The position numbers and the translations under genes were made by a program. This document shows positions 53,530 to 61,874 of a stretch of 64,000 nt of DNA, piece by piece. The DNA is taken from assembly GCF_035984545.1 (NCBI RefSeq), contig NZ_JAXCHP010000001.1, positions 3,906,001 to 3,970,000 of the forward strand, read 5' to 3'. Position 1 is the first letter of the stretch, and each line of letters opens with the position of its first letter. The notes below the pieces were generated by a model, which was not told where the DNA came from, ran no database searches, and worked only from the letters and a program-made list of their open reading frames with translations. The DNA comes from Cryobacterium sp. GrIS_2_6 (lineage in GTDB: Bacteria > Actinomycetota > Actinomycetes > Actinomycetales > Microbacteriaceae).

Positions 53530-55226
53530 GCCTCGCGACGGCATCCGCCACGTCCGGAACCGACCTGACCGGAACCGGCATCGGCCAGGGCGTGGCCATC
53601 GGCCGGGTGCTGCGGATGCCCGAACCGCTCCCGGAGCCGACCGACACCCCCAGCGCACTCACCCCGCAGGACGAAGGCGCCCGCGCCGCGTCCGCGCAGC
53701 GTTTTGTCGCCGTCGACCTCGAAGCTCGCGCCGAACGCGCTGGCGGAGCGGCCCAGGAAGTCCTCGAAGCCCAGGCCATGATGGCAGAGGACCCCACCCT
53801 CGTCGACGATCTCACCGAACGGCTCGCGACCGGCAAGACCGCGGAACGTGCCGTGTTCGAGGCCTTCTCCGCATTCCGCGACCAGCTCACCGAACTCGGC
53901 GGGTACCTCGCCGAGCGTGCGGCCGACCTCGACGACGTGTCCCAGCGGGTCATCGCCCAGCTCGGCGGCCGGGCAGCCCCCGGCGTGCCGGAGCAGGAGG
54001 AACCGTTCATCCTCGTCGCCCATGACCTCGCCCCCGCCGACACCGCGCTGCTCGACCTCACTCGCGTGCTCGGTCTCGTCACGAGTGACGGCGGCCCGAC
54101 CTCCCACACCGCGATCCTCGCACGCGACAAGGCGATCGTCGCGATCGTCGGCGCCACCGGGGCAACCGACCTCGCCGACGGCACCCTCGTGATCGTGGAC
54201 GCCGCAGCCGGCACCGTGACCGTCTCCCCGACGGAGGCCGAGGTCGAAACGGCCGAAGCACGCATCCGTGCCCGCGCCCTGCGCGCCCAGGCCCCGACCG
54301 GCCCCGGCGTGCTCCGGGACGGCACCCCGATCCCGCTCCTCGCGAACCTCGGCTCCGCCGACGGCGCCGCGAGGGCCGTCGAACTGGGCGCGGAAGGTGT
54401 CGGCCTGTTCCGCACAGAGTTCCTCTTCCTCGGCTCCCGGAACGCACCGACGATCCTCGAGCAGGCGGAACAGTACGCACGCCTGCTGCACGCCTTCCCC
54501 GGCAAGAAGGTCGTGGTGCGTGCGCTCGACGCCGGAAGCGACAAGCCGCTCGCGTTCCTCAACGACGCAGAGGAGGAGAACCCAGCACTCGGCCTCCGCG
54601 GCCTGCGGGCCCTACGCGCCTCCGAAGACATCCTCCGCGAACAGCTGACCGCGCTCGCCGAAGCGGATGCCGCGACCGACGCCGACGTCTGGGTGATGGC
54701 GCCCATGGTCGCAACGGTCGAGGAGACCACCTACTTCGTGGAACTCGCCCACAAGCTCGGGCTCAAGACGGCCGGCGTCATGGTCGAGATCCCCTCGGCA
54801 GCACTCCTGGCCGACCGCATCCTGCAGCACGCGGACTTCGCGTCGATCGGCACCAACGACCTCACCCAGTACACCCTCGCCGCCGACCGCCTCCTCGGTT
54901 CCGTGGCGGGCTACCAGAACCCGTGGCACCCTGCGGTCCTGCGCCTGATCGGAGAGGTCGGCAAAGCCGGCCTCTCCCGTGGCAAACCGGTCGGGGTGTG
55001 CGGAGAGGCGGCGGCGGACCCACTGCTCGCCGTCGTTCTCGTCGGACTAGGGGCCACGAGCCTGTCCATGTCCTCTGCGGCACTCTCCGACGTCCGGGCG
55101 GAACTCGCCCGGTTCAGCGCGGAGGAGGCCGGGCAACTCGCCGCGGTCGCCCTCGCGGCAGACGGCGCGGCATCCGCTCGCGCGGCGGCGACGAAGCTGG
55201 CCGCCACCTTCTCTCACACGGACTAG
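53526..55226 (+). CDS. ptsI: PTS Enzyme I (phosphoenolpyruvate-protein phosphotransferase)
   Basis: 566 residues, ATG overlapping ptsH. Enzyme I takes phosphate from PEP and gives it to HPr. The phosphohistidine is H194 in GGPTSHTAILAR. The PEP-binding C-terminal domain has EGVGLFRTEFLFLG, VVRALDAGSDKPL and GTNDLTQYTLAADR, with the active cysteine in GVCGEAA. All domains are complete. Confidence 0.97.
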   Translation: MSLATASATSGTDLTGTGIGQGVAIGRVLRMPEPLPEPTDTPSALTPQDEGARAASAQRFVAVDLEARAERAGGAAQEVLEAQAMMAEDPTLVDDLTERLATGKTAERAVFEAFSAFRDQLTELGGYLAERAADLDDVSQRVIAQLGGRAAPGVPEQEEPFILVAHDLAPADTALLDLTRVLGLVTSDGGPTSHTAILARDKAIVAIVGATGATDLADGTLVIVDAAAGTVTVSPTEAEVETAEARIRARALRAQAPTGPGVLRDGTPIPLLANLGSADGAARAVELGAEGVGLFRTEFLFLGSRNAPTILEQAEQYARLLHAFPGKKVVVRALDAGSDKPLAFLNDAEEENPALGLRGLRALRASEDILREQLTALAEADAATDADVWVMAPMVATVEETTYFVELAHKLGLKTAGVMVEIPSAALLADRILQHADFASIGTNDLTQYTLAADRLLGSVAGYQNPWHPAVLRLIGEVGKAGLSRGKPVGVCGEAAADPLLAVVLVGLGATSLSMSSAALSDVRAELARFSAEEAGQLAAVALAADGAASARAAATKLAATFSHTD

Positions 55227-55291
55227 TCCGTGCGAGTCGTTTCACCGCTCACCCGCAATCACAACCCGAACACACAACGAAAGGCAGAGAA

Positions 55292-56782
55292 ATGACGACG
55301 ACGTCAACTGACACGAAGAGCGGAGGCGGAGCGCGCGTCCACGTGCAGCGCTTCGGCACCTTCCTCAGCGGCATGATCATGCCCAACATCGCGGCGTTTA
55401 TCGCGTGGGGCCTCATCACCGCGTTCTTCATCCCGACCGGCTGGACCCCGAACGAGACCGTCGCCAAGATGGTCGACCCGATGATCTTGTACCTGCTCCC
55501 GCTCCTGATCGCCAACACCGGTGGCCGCATGGTCTACGGCGTCCGCGGTGGGGTCATCGCGTCGATCGCCACGATGGGTGTCATCGTCGGCAGCGCGATC
55601 CCGATGTTCATCGGTGCGATGATCGTCGGTCCGCTCTCCGCCTGGCTGCTCAAGAAGCTCGACAGCCTGTGGGCTGGCAAGATCCGCCCTGGTTTCGAGA
55701 TGCTCGTGGACAACTTCTCCTCGGGTATCCTCGGCGCCATCCTCGCCCTGGGCGCGTTCTTCGGAATCGCCCCGGTCGTGACCGGCTTCAGCACCACGCT
55801 GGAGGGCGGAGTCAACTGGCTCGTCTCCAACAACCTGCTGCCGCTCGCGAGCATCCTCGTCGAGCCCGGCAAGGTGCTGTTCCTGAACAACGCCATCAAC
55901 CACGGCGTGTTCACCCCGATCGGCGTGCAGCAGGTTGCTGAGTCCGGCAAGTCGCTGCTCTTCCTGATCGAAGCGAACCCCGGCCCCGGCCTCGGCCTGC
56001 TCCTCGCGTTCTCCTTCTTCGGGGTCGGACTGGCCAAGGCCAGTGCACCCGGCGCGATCATCATCCAGTTCCTCGGTGGAATCCACGAGATCTACTTCCC
56101 CTACGTCCTGATGAAGCCGATCCTCATCCTCGCCACCATCGGCGGCGGCATGACCGGCGTCGCGATCAACGTCGCGTTCCACACCGGCCTCCGCGCCCCG
56201 GCCTCGCCCGGCAGCATCTTCGCCGTGCTTCTCCAGACCGCACCGGACAGCTACGTCGGCGTCGTCCTCTCGGTCATCGGCGCCGCGGCCGTGTCGTTCC
56301 TGATCGCCTCCGTCATCCTCCGTGCCAGCCGCAAGCGCGACATCGCCGCCGGGCTCGACAACGACCTCACCGAGGCCGTCGCGAAGACCGAAGCCCTGAA
56401 GGGCAAGTCCTCGAGCGTTCTCGGCAACCTCGCCGCTGCGGGCACCACGGATGCCGCCACCGCGGCCGCCGCAGGCCACCAGCTGAAGAACATCGTCTTC
56501 GCGTGCGACGCCGGCATGGGTTCGAGCGCCATGGGCGCTTCGGTCCTCCGCAACAAGATCAAGAAGGCAGGCATCGAAGGCATCACGGTGACCAACCAGG
56601 CCATCGCGAACCTCGACGGCACCGCCGACCTGGTCATCACCCACCAGGACCTCACCGCGAGGGCTCAGCAGAAGTCGCCGGCATCCGTGCACGTTTCGGT
56701 GTCGAACTTCATGAACAGCCCGAAGTACGACGAGGTCGTCGAATTGCTGCAGAGCAAGGCGGACTCAGAGGCCACACTGTGA
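55292..56782 (+). CDS. mtlA: Mannitol-specific PTS EIICB component
   Basis: 496 residues from ATG 55292, with GAAAGG upstream. It transports mannitol and phosphorylates it to mannitol 1-phosphate. The membrane EIIC domain (residues 20-350) has FGTFLSGMIMPNIAAFIAWG and the substrate motif GGIHEIYFPYV. A linker leads to EIIB with the phosphocysteine C405 in FACDAGMGSSAMGA. EIIA is separate (next gene), as in many Gram-positives. Confidence 0.97.
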   Translation: MTTTSTDTKSGGGARVHVQRFGTFLSGMIMPNIAAFIAWGLITAFFIPTGWTPNETVAKMVDPMILYLLPLLIANTGGRMVYGVRGGVIASIATMGVIVGSAIPMFIGAMIVGPLSAWLLKKLDSLWAGKIRPGFEMLVDNFSSGILGAILALGAFFGIAPVVTGFSTTLEGGVNWLVSNNLLPLASILVEPGKVLFLNNAINHGVFTPIGVQQVAESGKSLLFLIEANPGPGLGLLLAFSFFGVGLAKASAPGAIIIQFLGGIHEIYFPYVLMKPILILATIGGGMTGVAINVAFHTGLRAPASPGSIFAVLLQTAPDSYVGVVLSVIGAAAVSFLIASVILRASRKRDIAAGLDNDLTEAVAKTEALKGKSSSVLGNLAAAGTTDAATAAAAGHQLKNIVFACDAGMGSSAMGASVLRNKIKKAGIEGITVTNQAIANLDGTADLVITHQDLTARAQQKSPASVHVSVSNFMNSPKYDEVVELLQSKADSEATL

Positions 56783-57219
56783 CCGATCAGATCCTCGAGC
56801 CCGGCAACGTGATGGCCGCGGGAACGGCCACCACGAAGAACGACGCCATCAGGGAGGCCGGCGCGCTGCTGGTCGCCGCGGGTGCCGTGACCCAGGCGTA
56901 CGTCGACTCGATGTTCGACAGGGAGGCGAGCGTGTCGACGTACATGGGCAACTTTCTCGCCATCCCGCACGGCACGAACGAGGCGAAGGAGTCGATCCGT
57001 CATTCGGCGCTCTCGCTCGTCCGCTATGACACGCCCATCGACTGGGACGGCAACCCTGTTCGGTTCGCAGTCGGGATCGCGGGACTCAACAACGAGCACC
57101 TCGCGATCCTCTCGAAGATCGCCATCGTCTTCTCGGACGAGGACGAAGTACAGAAACTGATCGATGCAGGAAATGCAGGAGAGATTTACGCTCTCCTCGA
57201 GGAGGTCAACGCAGAATGA
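56779..57219 (+). CDS. mtlF: Mannitol-specific PTS EIIA component
   Basis: 146 residues, GTG overlapping mtlA by 4 bp. It transfers phosphate from HPr to the EIIB domain of MtlA. The phosphorylated histidine is H64 in [13 protein letters not shown], and [19 protein letters not shown] is the conserved core. It overlaps mtlD by 4 bp. Confidence 0.96.
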   Translation: MTDQILEPGNVMAAGTATTKNDAIREAGALLVAAGAVTQAYVDSMFDREASVSTYMGNFLAIPHGTNEAKESIRHSALSLVRYDTPIDWDGNPVRFAVGIAGLNNEHLAILSKIAIVFSDEDEVQKLIDAGNAGEIYALLEEVNAE

Positions 57220-58367
57220 AAGCAATTCACTTCGGTGCAGGCAATATCGGTCGCGGATTCGTCGGCCTCCTGCTTCACGACGCCGGATACGAGGTGGTCT
57301 TCGCCGATGTGAATGCTTCCCTGATCGACGCCCTCAAGGCCGCGACGACCTACTCGGTGCATGAGGCGGGGGAGGAGTCGACCACTCGCGTGGTCGACAA
57401 CTTCCGCGCCATCAACAGTGCGACCGACGAGGCCGCCCTGATCCAGGAGATCGCGACGGCCGACATCGTCACGACCGCCGTCGGCCCGACCGTGCTGCGC
57501 TTCGTGGCCCCGGTCATCGCCGCCGGACTCGCGGCCCGCGAAGCGTCGCTGCCCCCGCTCGCCGTGATGGCGTGCGAGAACGCGATCAACGCGACTGACG
57601 TGCTCGCGGAACAGGTCTGGCTCAACGTGGCAGAGGGAGATCGTGCGGCCATCAATGCCCGCGTCGCCTTCGCCAATACAGCCGTCGACCGGATCGTTCC
57701 CGGGCAGGCGGACGGCAGTGGCATCGACGTCACCGTCGAGGCCTTCTACGAGTGGGTCATCGAACGCGGCGCCTTCAACGGCGCCGTGCCCGTGATCCCC
57801 GGTGCGACCTTCGTCGACAACCTCGCGCCCTACATCGAGCGCAAGCTGTTCACGGTCAACACGGGCCACGCAACGGTCGCTTACCTCGGCTCCGTTGCCG
57901 GCGTCACGAAGATCTCGGACGCCCTCCTGGTACCCGAGGTGCTTGACGGCGCCCGGCGCGTCCTGGAGGAGACCAGCGCCCTCCTGGTGGCCAAGCACGG
58001 GCTCTCCGAAGCCGCCCAGCGCGCCTATCGCGAGAAGATCCTGGTTCGGTTCAAGAACCCGGCCCTTCCCGACACAGTGCAGCGCGTCGGACGCCAGCCG
58101 CTCCGCAAGCTCAGCAGGCACGAACGCTTCATCGGCCCCGCCGCGGAGATCGCCGAACGCGGCACCCGCCCGACGGCACTGCTCGAGGCGGTCGGCGCAG
58201 CCCTCCGCTTCGATGTGGCGGACGACGAGCAGAGCGTCGAACTCCAGGCCAAGCTTCGCAGCCTCACGGCCGCGGGCTTCGTGACGGATGTCTGCGGGCT
58301 CGACGCGACGCATCCGCTCTTCTCGGACGTGGTCACCGTCGTCGAGGGCGTGCAGCGCACGCTCTAG
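57216..58367 (+). CDS. mtlD: Mannitol-1-phosphate 5-dehydrogenase
   Basis: 383 residues, ATG overlapping mtlF. It oxidises mannitol 1-phosphate to fructose 6-phosphate with NAD+. The N-terminal dinucleotide motif is [15 protein letters not shown]; the catalytic segment contains [18 protein letters not shown]. Length is standard. It completes a PEP-to-fructose-6-phosphate route within this cluster. Confidence 0.97.
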   Translation: MKAIHFGAGNIGRGFVGLLLHDAGYEVVFADVNASLIDALKAATTYSVHEAGEESTTRVVDNFRAINSATDEAALIQEIATADIVTTAVGPTVLRFVAPVIAAGLAAREASLPPLAVMACENAINATDVLAEQVWLNVAEGDRAAINARVAFANTAVDRIVPGQADGSGIDVTVEAFYEWVIERGAFNGAVPVIPGATFVDNLAPYIERKLFTVNTGHATVAYLGSVAGVTKISDALLVPEVLDGARRVLEETSALLVAKHGLSEAAQRAYREKILVRFKNPALPDTVQRVGRQPLRKLSRHERFIGPAAEIAERGTRPTALLEAVGAALRFDVADDEQSVELQAKLRSLTAAGFVTDVCGLDATHPLFSDVVTVVEGVQRTL

Positions 58368-58385
58368 GCCCATCAGGCTCAAAAA

Positions 58386-58435
58386 AGCACAATCGGCACT
58401 GAAGCGACACAACAGCACGATTCCGCACTGAAACG
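58386..58435. repeat. Two imperfect direct repeats after mtlD
   Basis: A 21-22 nt unit (AGCAC-AT-GCACTGAA-CG pattern) occurs at 58386-58406 and 58414-58435 with a few differences and one indel. The rest of the 230-bp gap to infA is the infA promoter and an A/T-richer leader. The purpose of the repeats is unknown. Confidence 0.45.
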
Positions 58436-58476
58436 GGCGGCGGCAGCAGCAATTGCCCAGGGATTATAGGGAAGAA

Positions 58477-58506
58477 TTGCCAAAAGGCAACTTCATACCA
58501 TAGAGT
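58477..58506 (+). promoter_or_regulatory. Promoter of infA
   Basis: TTGCCA (58477-58482) and TAGAGT (58501-58506) are 18 bp apart, a good match to housekeeping hexamers. The start site would be near 58513, giving a leader of about 85 nt before infA. Confidence 0.65.
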
Positions 58507-58597
58507 AAATCCTTGGTGTCTGATGCCGTCGCCTGCGGCGTGTCTAGAGCACCATATCCCCGCACGACCAGCAATCAATACCTAGTGATAGTGAGTT

Positions 58598-58819
58598 ATG
58601 GCCAAAAAAGACGGTGTCATCGAAATCGAGGGCGCAGTAGTCGAAGCTCTTCCCAATGCGATGTTTCGCGTTGAGTTGACGAACGGCCACAAAGTTCTTG
58701 CCCACATTTCGGGCAAGATGCGTCAGCACTACATCCGCATCCTTCCTGAGGACCGCGTGATCGTGGAGCTGAGCCCTTACGATCTGACTCGCGGCCGGAT
58801 CGTCTACCGCTACAAGTAA
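58598..58819 (+). CDS. infA: Translation initiation factor IF-1
   Basis: 73 residues. IF-1 binds the 30S A site during initiation. The S1-like fold begins [20 protein letters not shown] and ends [13 protein letters not shown], canonical over the full length. First gene of the infA-rpmJ-rpsM-rpsK cluster. Confidence 0.98.
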   Translation: MAKKDGVIEIEGAVVEALPNAMFRVELTNGHKVLAHISGKMRQHYIRILPEDRVIVELSPYDLTRGRIVYRYK

Positions 58820-58886
58820 GAAGTTGCTGTAAGTAACGGCCCGCGGCATTCCGCGGGTACGAAGACAGCGAATACAAGGACACACC

Positions 58887-59000
58887 ATGAAGGTCAAGCC
58901 CAGCGTCAAAAAGATCTGTGACAAGTGCAAGGTCATCCGCCGCAACGGCAACGTGATGGTCATCTGCGAGAACCCGCGTCACAAGCAGCGTCAGGGTTAG
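58887..59000 (+). CDS. rpmJ: 50S ribosomal protein L36
   Basis: 37 residues: [17 protein letters not shown] then [20 protein letters not shown]. The zinc ligands are C11, C14, C27 and H32, so this is the zinc-containing (C+) form. The gap after infA holds a 7-bp GC hairpin (58840-58846 / 58851-58857). Confidence 0.96.
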   Translation: MKVKPSVKKICDKCKVIRRNGNVMVICENPRHKQRQG

Positions 59001-59007
59001 CCGGTGG

Positions 59008-59160
59008 GAGTCTGTCACCCGACAGACTCACCCTGGTGAACGATTCAACTGAATACAGAAAATAGCAGTGCCAGGAACCCCGCGAGGGGGGACACCATCG
59101 GTTGGAGGCCGATGAACGGGCACTGCTACAGACCTCCACTCATATACAGGAGAAGCCATA
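59008..59160 (+). ncRNA. Structured leader with pseudoknot upstream of rpsM
   Basis: A 9-bp hairpin (59008-59016 / 59021-59029) follows rpmJ. A 10-bp closing stem (59063-59072 / 59119-59128) then encloses two hairpins: CCCC-GCGA-GGGG with a GNRA loop (59078-59089), and CATCGG/CCGATG (59096-59101 / 59109-59114). The second loop contains TGGAGG (59103-59108), exactly complementary to CCTCCA (59133-59138) just outside the closing stem, giving a 6-bp pseudoknot. CTCC in that segment can instead pair with the rpsM ribosome-binding site GGAG (59149-59152). This looks like a translational switch; the ligand is unknown. Confidence 0.65.
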
Positions 59161-59535
59161 ATGGCACGTCTAGCCGGCGTTGATATTCCCCGCGATAAGC
59201 GCGTGGAAGTTGCACTGACTTACATCTTTGGTGTTGGCCGCACGAGGGCACTCAAGACCCTCGCCGACACTGAAATCGATGGAAACATCCGAGTCAAGGA
59301 CCTGACCGACGAGCAACTCGTCGCCCTCCGTGACTACATCGAAGGAACCTTCAAGGTTGAGGGTGACCTCCGCCGTGAGGTTGCCGCCGACATCCGCCGC
59401 AAGGTCGAGATCGGCAGCTACGAGGGAATCCGCCACCGCAAGGGCCTGCCCGTCCGCGGCCAGCGCACCAAGACCAACGCTCGCACCCGCAAGGGCCCGA
59501 AGCGCACCGTAGCCGGCAAGAAGAAGGCGCGCTAG
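59161..59535 (+). CDS. rpsM: 30S ribosomal protein S13
   Basis: 124 residues. S13 contacts P-site tRNA and the 50S subunit. It has [25 protein letters not shown] start (residues 1-21), the H2TH-like region and the C-terminal [19 protein letters not shown]. Its ribosome-binding site can pair with the upstream leader. Confidence 0.98.
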   Translation: MARLAGVDIPRDKRVEVALTYIFGVGRTRALKTLADTEIDGNIRVKDLTDEQLVALRDYIEGTFKVEGDLRREVAADIRRKVEIGSYEGIRHRKGLPVRGQRTKTNARTRKGPKRTVAGKKKAR

Positions 59536-59579
59536 GCCTCGGCCTGGCCCGTCTCGCCTTTAGGATTCAGGAGAAATTC

Positions 59580-59978
59580 ATGGCAGCACCCAAGTCGGCC
59601 GTTCGGAAGCCGCGCAAGAAAGAAAAGAAGAACGTCGTCGTGGGCCAGGCCCACATCAAGAGCACGTTCAACAACACCATCGTCTCGATCACCGACACCA
59701 CCGGTGCGGTCATCAGCTGGGCATCCTCAGGTGGAGTTGGCTTCAAGGGTTCGCGTAAGTCGACCCCGTTCGCCGCACAGCTGGCAGCCGAGTCGGCCGC
59801 CCGCCAGGCGCAGGAGCACGGTATGAAGAAGGTTGACGTGTTCGTCAAGGGACCCGGCTCAGGCCGCGAAACCGCGATCCGCTCCCTTCAGGCCGCCGGC
59901 CTCGAGGTTGGTTCGATCAACGACGTGACGCCCCAGGCTCACAACGGTTGCCGTCCGCCGAAGCGTCGCCGCGTCTAA
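59580..59978 (+). CDS. rpsK: 30S ribosomal protein S11
   Basis: 132 residues, 44 bp after rpsM. S11 lies in the platform near the E site. It has [20 protein letters not shown] and the C-terminal [16 protein letters not shown]. The next gene is rpoA; rpsD, which lies here in many bacteria, is absent. Confidence 0.98.
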   Translation: MAAPKSAVRKPRKKEKKNVVVGQAHIKSTFNNTIVSITDTTGAVISWASSGGVGFKGSRKSTPFAAQLAAESAARQAQEHGMKKVDVFVKGPGSGRETAIRSLQAAGLEVGSINDVTPQAHNGCRPPKRRRV

Positions 59979-60034
59979 AGCACCCGCACTGTCCGGGTTC
60001 GTCCTCGTGACGACCCCGGTCGCCGCGGATCGCC

Positions 60035-60090
60035 GGGCCTGGACGGCTCCTCACGGAGCGGTCCAGGCCCCGCGCGATTCTTTTTTCTTT
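60035..60090 (+). terminator. Intrinsic terminator/attenuator between rpsK and rpoA
   Basis: Arms 60035-60050 and 60055-60070 form a 16-bp stem with one mismatch and a TCAC loop. A T-rich run (60081-60090) starts 11 nt after the stem, a little farther than ideal. It should end or reduce transcription before rpoA. Confidence 0.65.
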
Positions 60091-60112
60091 CACACTCAAC
60101 ACCTCGCCTCGC

Positions 60113-60134
60113 AAGTGTCATATAGCGGACACTT
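60113..60134 (+). promoter_or_regulatory. Palindrome around a -10-like sequence before rpoA
   Basis: AAGTGTC (60113-60119) and GACACTT (60128-60134) are perfect inverted repeats around ATATAGCG, which resembles a -10 element. TCAACA 17 bp upstream of CATATA could be the -35. This may be an rpoA promoter with an overlapping operator. The protein that would bind is unknown. Confidence 0.4.
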
Positions 60135-60152
60135 TGCCGAAAGGAATCAATA

Positions 60153-61142
60153 GTGCTTATCGCACAGCGCCCCACGCTCACCGAGGAGAACATCTCGGAG
60201 TTCCGGTCCCGGTTCATCATTGAGCCGCTCGAGCCTGGCTTCGGTTACACCCTCGGCAACTCCATGCGCCGCACCCTGCTCTCCTCGATCCCCGGAGCCG
60301 CTGTCACCAGCATCCGTATCGACGGCGTGCTGCACGAGTTCAGTACGGTTCCCGGTGTCAAGGAAGACGTCACCGAGATCATCCTGAACATCAAGGGACT
60401 CGTCATCTCGAGCGAGCACGACGAGCCGATTACCGCGTACCTGCGCAAGCAGGGTGCCGGCCAGGTCACCGCCGCCGACATTTCGGCTCCGGCCGGCGTC
60501 GAGGTGCACAACCCCGAACTGGTCATCGCCACCCTGAACGACAAGGCGAAGTTCGAACTCGAACTGACCATCGAGCGTGGCCGCGGCTACGTGTCGGCCA
60601 CCCAGAACCGCAACGAGTACTCCGAGGCCGGCCAGATTCCGGTGGACTCGATCTACTCGCCCGTGCTCAAGGTGACCTATCGCGTCGAGGCAACCCGCGC
60701 CGGTGAACGTACCGACTTCGACCGCCTCGTCGTCGACGTGGAGACCAAGTCGGCGATTTCGCCTCGCGACGCCATCGCATCCGCCGGTCGCACCCTGACC
60801 GAGCTGTTCGGTCTGGCCCGCGAACTGAACACCGCGGCAGAGGGCATCGAAATCGGCCCCGCGCCGGTCGACGCCGTGTTGTCGACCGAACTGTCGATCC
60901 CGATCGAAGACCTCGATCTGTCGGTTCGTTCGTACAACTGCCTTAAGCGTGAAGGCATCAACAACGTCAGCGAACTGGTCGCCCTCTCGGAGACCCAGCT
61001 GATGAACATCCGCAACTTCGGACAGAAGTCGGTGGATGAGGTCAAGGACAAGCTCGTCGAGCTTGGCCTGTCACTGAAGGACTCGGTGCCCGGATTCGAC
61101 GGCGCCCACTTCTACAGCGGCTACGACGAAGAAACCATCTAA
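60153..61142 (+). CDS. rpoA: DNA-directed RNA polymerase subunit alpha
   Basis: 329 residues, GTG start with AAAGGA upstream. Alpha dimers nucleate RNA polymerase assembly and bind UP elements. The N-terminal domain has [22 protein letters not shown] (residues 27-48), and the C-terminal domain has the helix-hairpin-helix region [17 protein letters not shown] and [14 protein letters not shown]. Length is normal. Confidence 0.98.
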   Translation: MLIAQRPTLTEENISEFRSRFIIEPLEPGFGYTLGNSMRRTLLSSIPGAAVTSIRIDGVLHEFSTVPGVKEDVTEIILNIKGLVISSEHDEPITAYLRKQGAGQVTAADISAPAGVEVHNPELVIATLNDKAKFELELTIERGRGYVSATQNRNEYSEAGQIPVDSIYSPVLKVTYRVEATRAGERTDFDRLVVDVETKSAISPRDAIASAGRTLTELFGLARELNTAAEGIEIGPAPVDAVLSTELSIPIEDLDLSVRSYNCLKREGINNVSELVALSETQLMNIRNFGQKSVDEVKDKLVELGLSLKDSVPGFDGAHFYSGYDEETI

Positions 61143-61189
61143 AAGCAGTCTCCCGACTGACTTTTGACTTTTGATACTGGAGATTACTA

Positions 61190-61708
61190 ATGCCCACGCC
61201 CACTAAGGGAGCCCGCCTCGGTGGCGGCCCGGCACACGAGCGCCTCATGCTCGCCAACCTTGCCGCCTCGCTGTTCACCCACAAGTCGATCAAGACGACC
61301 GAAACGCGGGCCAAGCGCCTTCGTCCGGTCGCAGAGCGACTGATCACGTTCGCGAAGAAGGGCGACCTGCACGCCCGTCGTCGCGTTCTGGCCACCATCG
61401 GCGACAAGACCGTCGTGCACGAGCTCTTCACCGAGATCGCACCCCAGGTCGCCTTGCGCGAGGGCGGCTACACCCGCATCACGAAGCTCGGCTTCCGTAA
61501 GGGCGACAACGCTTCGATGGTCCAGATGGAACTCGTCCTCGAGCCCGTCACCCCGAAGGTCAAGTCCGCGAAGACGTCCGCCGCCGCAGCTGCTGCAGTC
61601 GCGCCGGTCGTCGTCGAGGCCCCCGCCGAGACCGAGACCGAGGCCGTCGTCGACGCCCCGGCCGTGGACGAGGTCGTTGCCGAGGCTCCCGTCGAGGAAG
61701 CCAAGTAA
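61190..61708 (+). CDS. rplQ: 50S ribosomal protein L17 with C-terminal extension
   Basis: 172 residues; the core of about 120 ([20 protein letters not shown] ... [17 protein letters not shown]) is followed by a 50-residue Ala/Val/Glu/Pro tail. L17 lies near the tunnel exit. Last gene of this operon; a strong terminator follows. Confidence 0.97.
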   Translation: MPTPTKGARLGGGPAHERLMLANLAASLFTHKSIKTTETRAKRLRPVAERLITFAKKGDLHARRRVLATIGDKTVVHELFTEIAPQVALREGGYTRITKLGFRKGDNASMVQMELVLEPVTPKVKSAKTSAAAAAAVAPVVVEAPAETETEAVVDAPAVDEVVAEAPVEEAK

Positions 61709-61732
61709 CCCACGCTTCACCCGCTTTACCTG

Positions 61733-61766
61733 GAAGGGCCCGACTTCGGTCGGGCCCTTCTTCTGT
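61733..61766 (+). terminator. Intrinsic terminator after rplQ
   Basis: A perfect 12-bp stem (61733-61744 / 61749-61760) closes a TTCG tetraloop and is followed by TTCT. Confidence 0.9.
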
Positions 61767-61782
61767 GTCTCCCCGTCGTGAG

Positions 61783-61874
61783 GCATAACTCCTGCACATT
61801 CTGACCAGGACAGAAAACAGTGGCGTGATTCCGCGGTTCCCGGGCGCCGGCCCCGGAACCTGCAGGAGTTATGC
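61783..61874. repeat. 92-bp element with 14-bp terminal inverted repeats
   Basis: GCATAACTCCTGCA (61783-61796) and TGCAGGAGTTATGC (61861-61874) are exact inverted repeats. Directly inside the right arm, GGTTCC...GGAACC arms form a second stem (61835-61860 region). The stop codon of the acyltransferase lies within the right arm (61869-61871). It resembles a small palindromic repeat or MITE-like unit; other genomic copies cannot be seen here. Confidence 0.6.
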
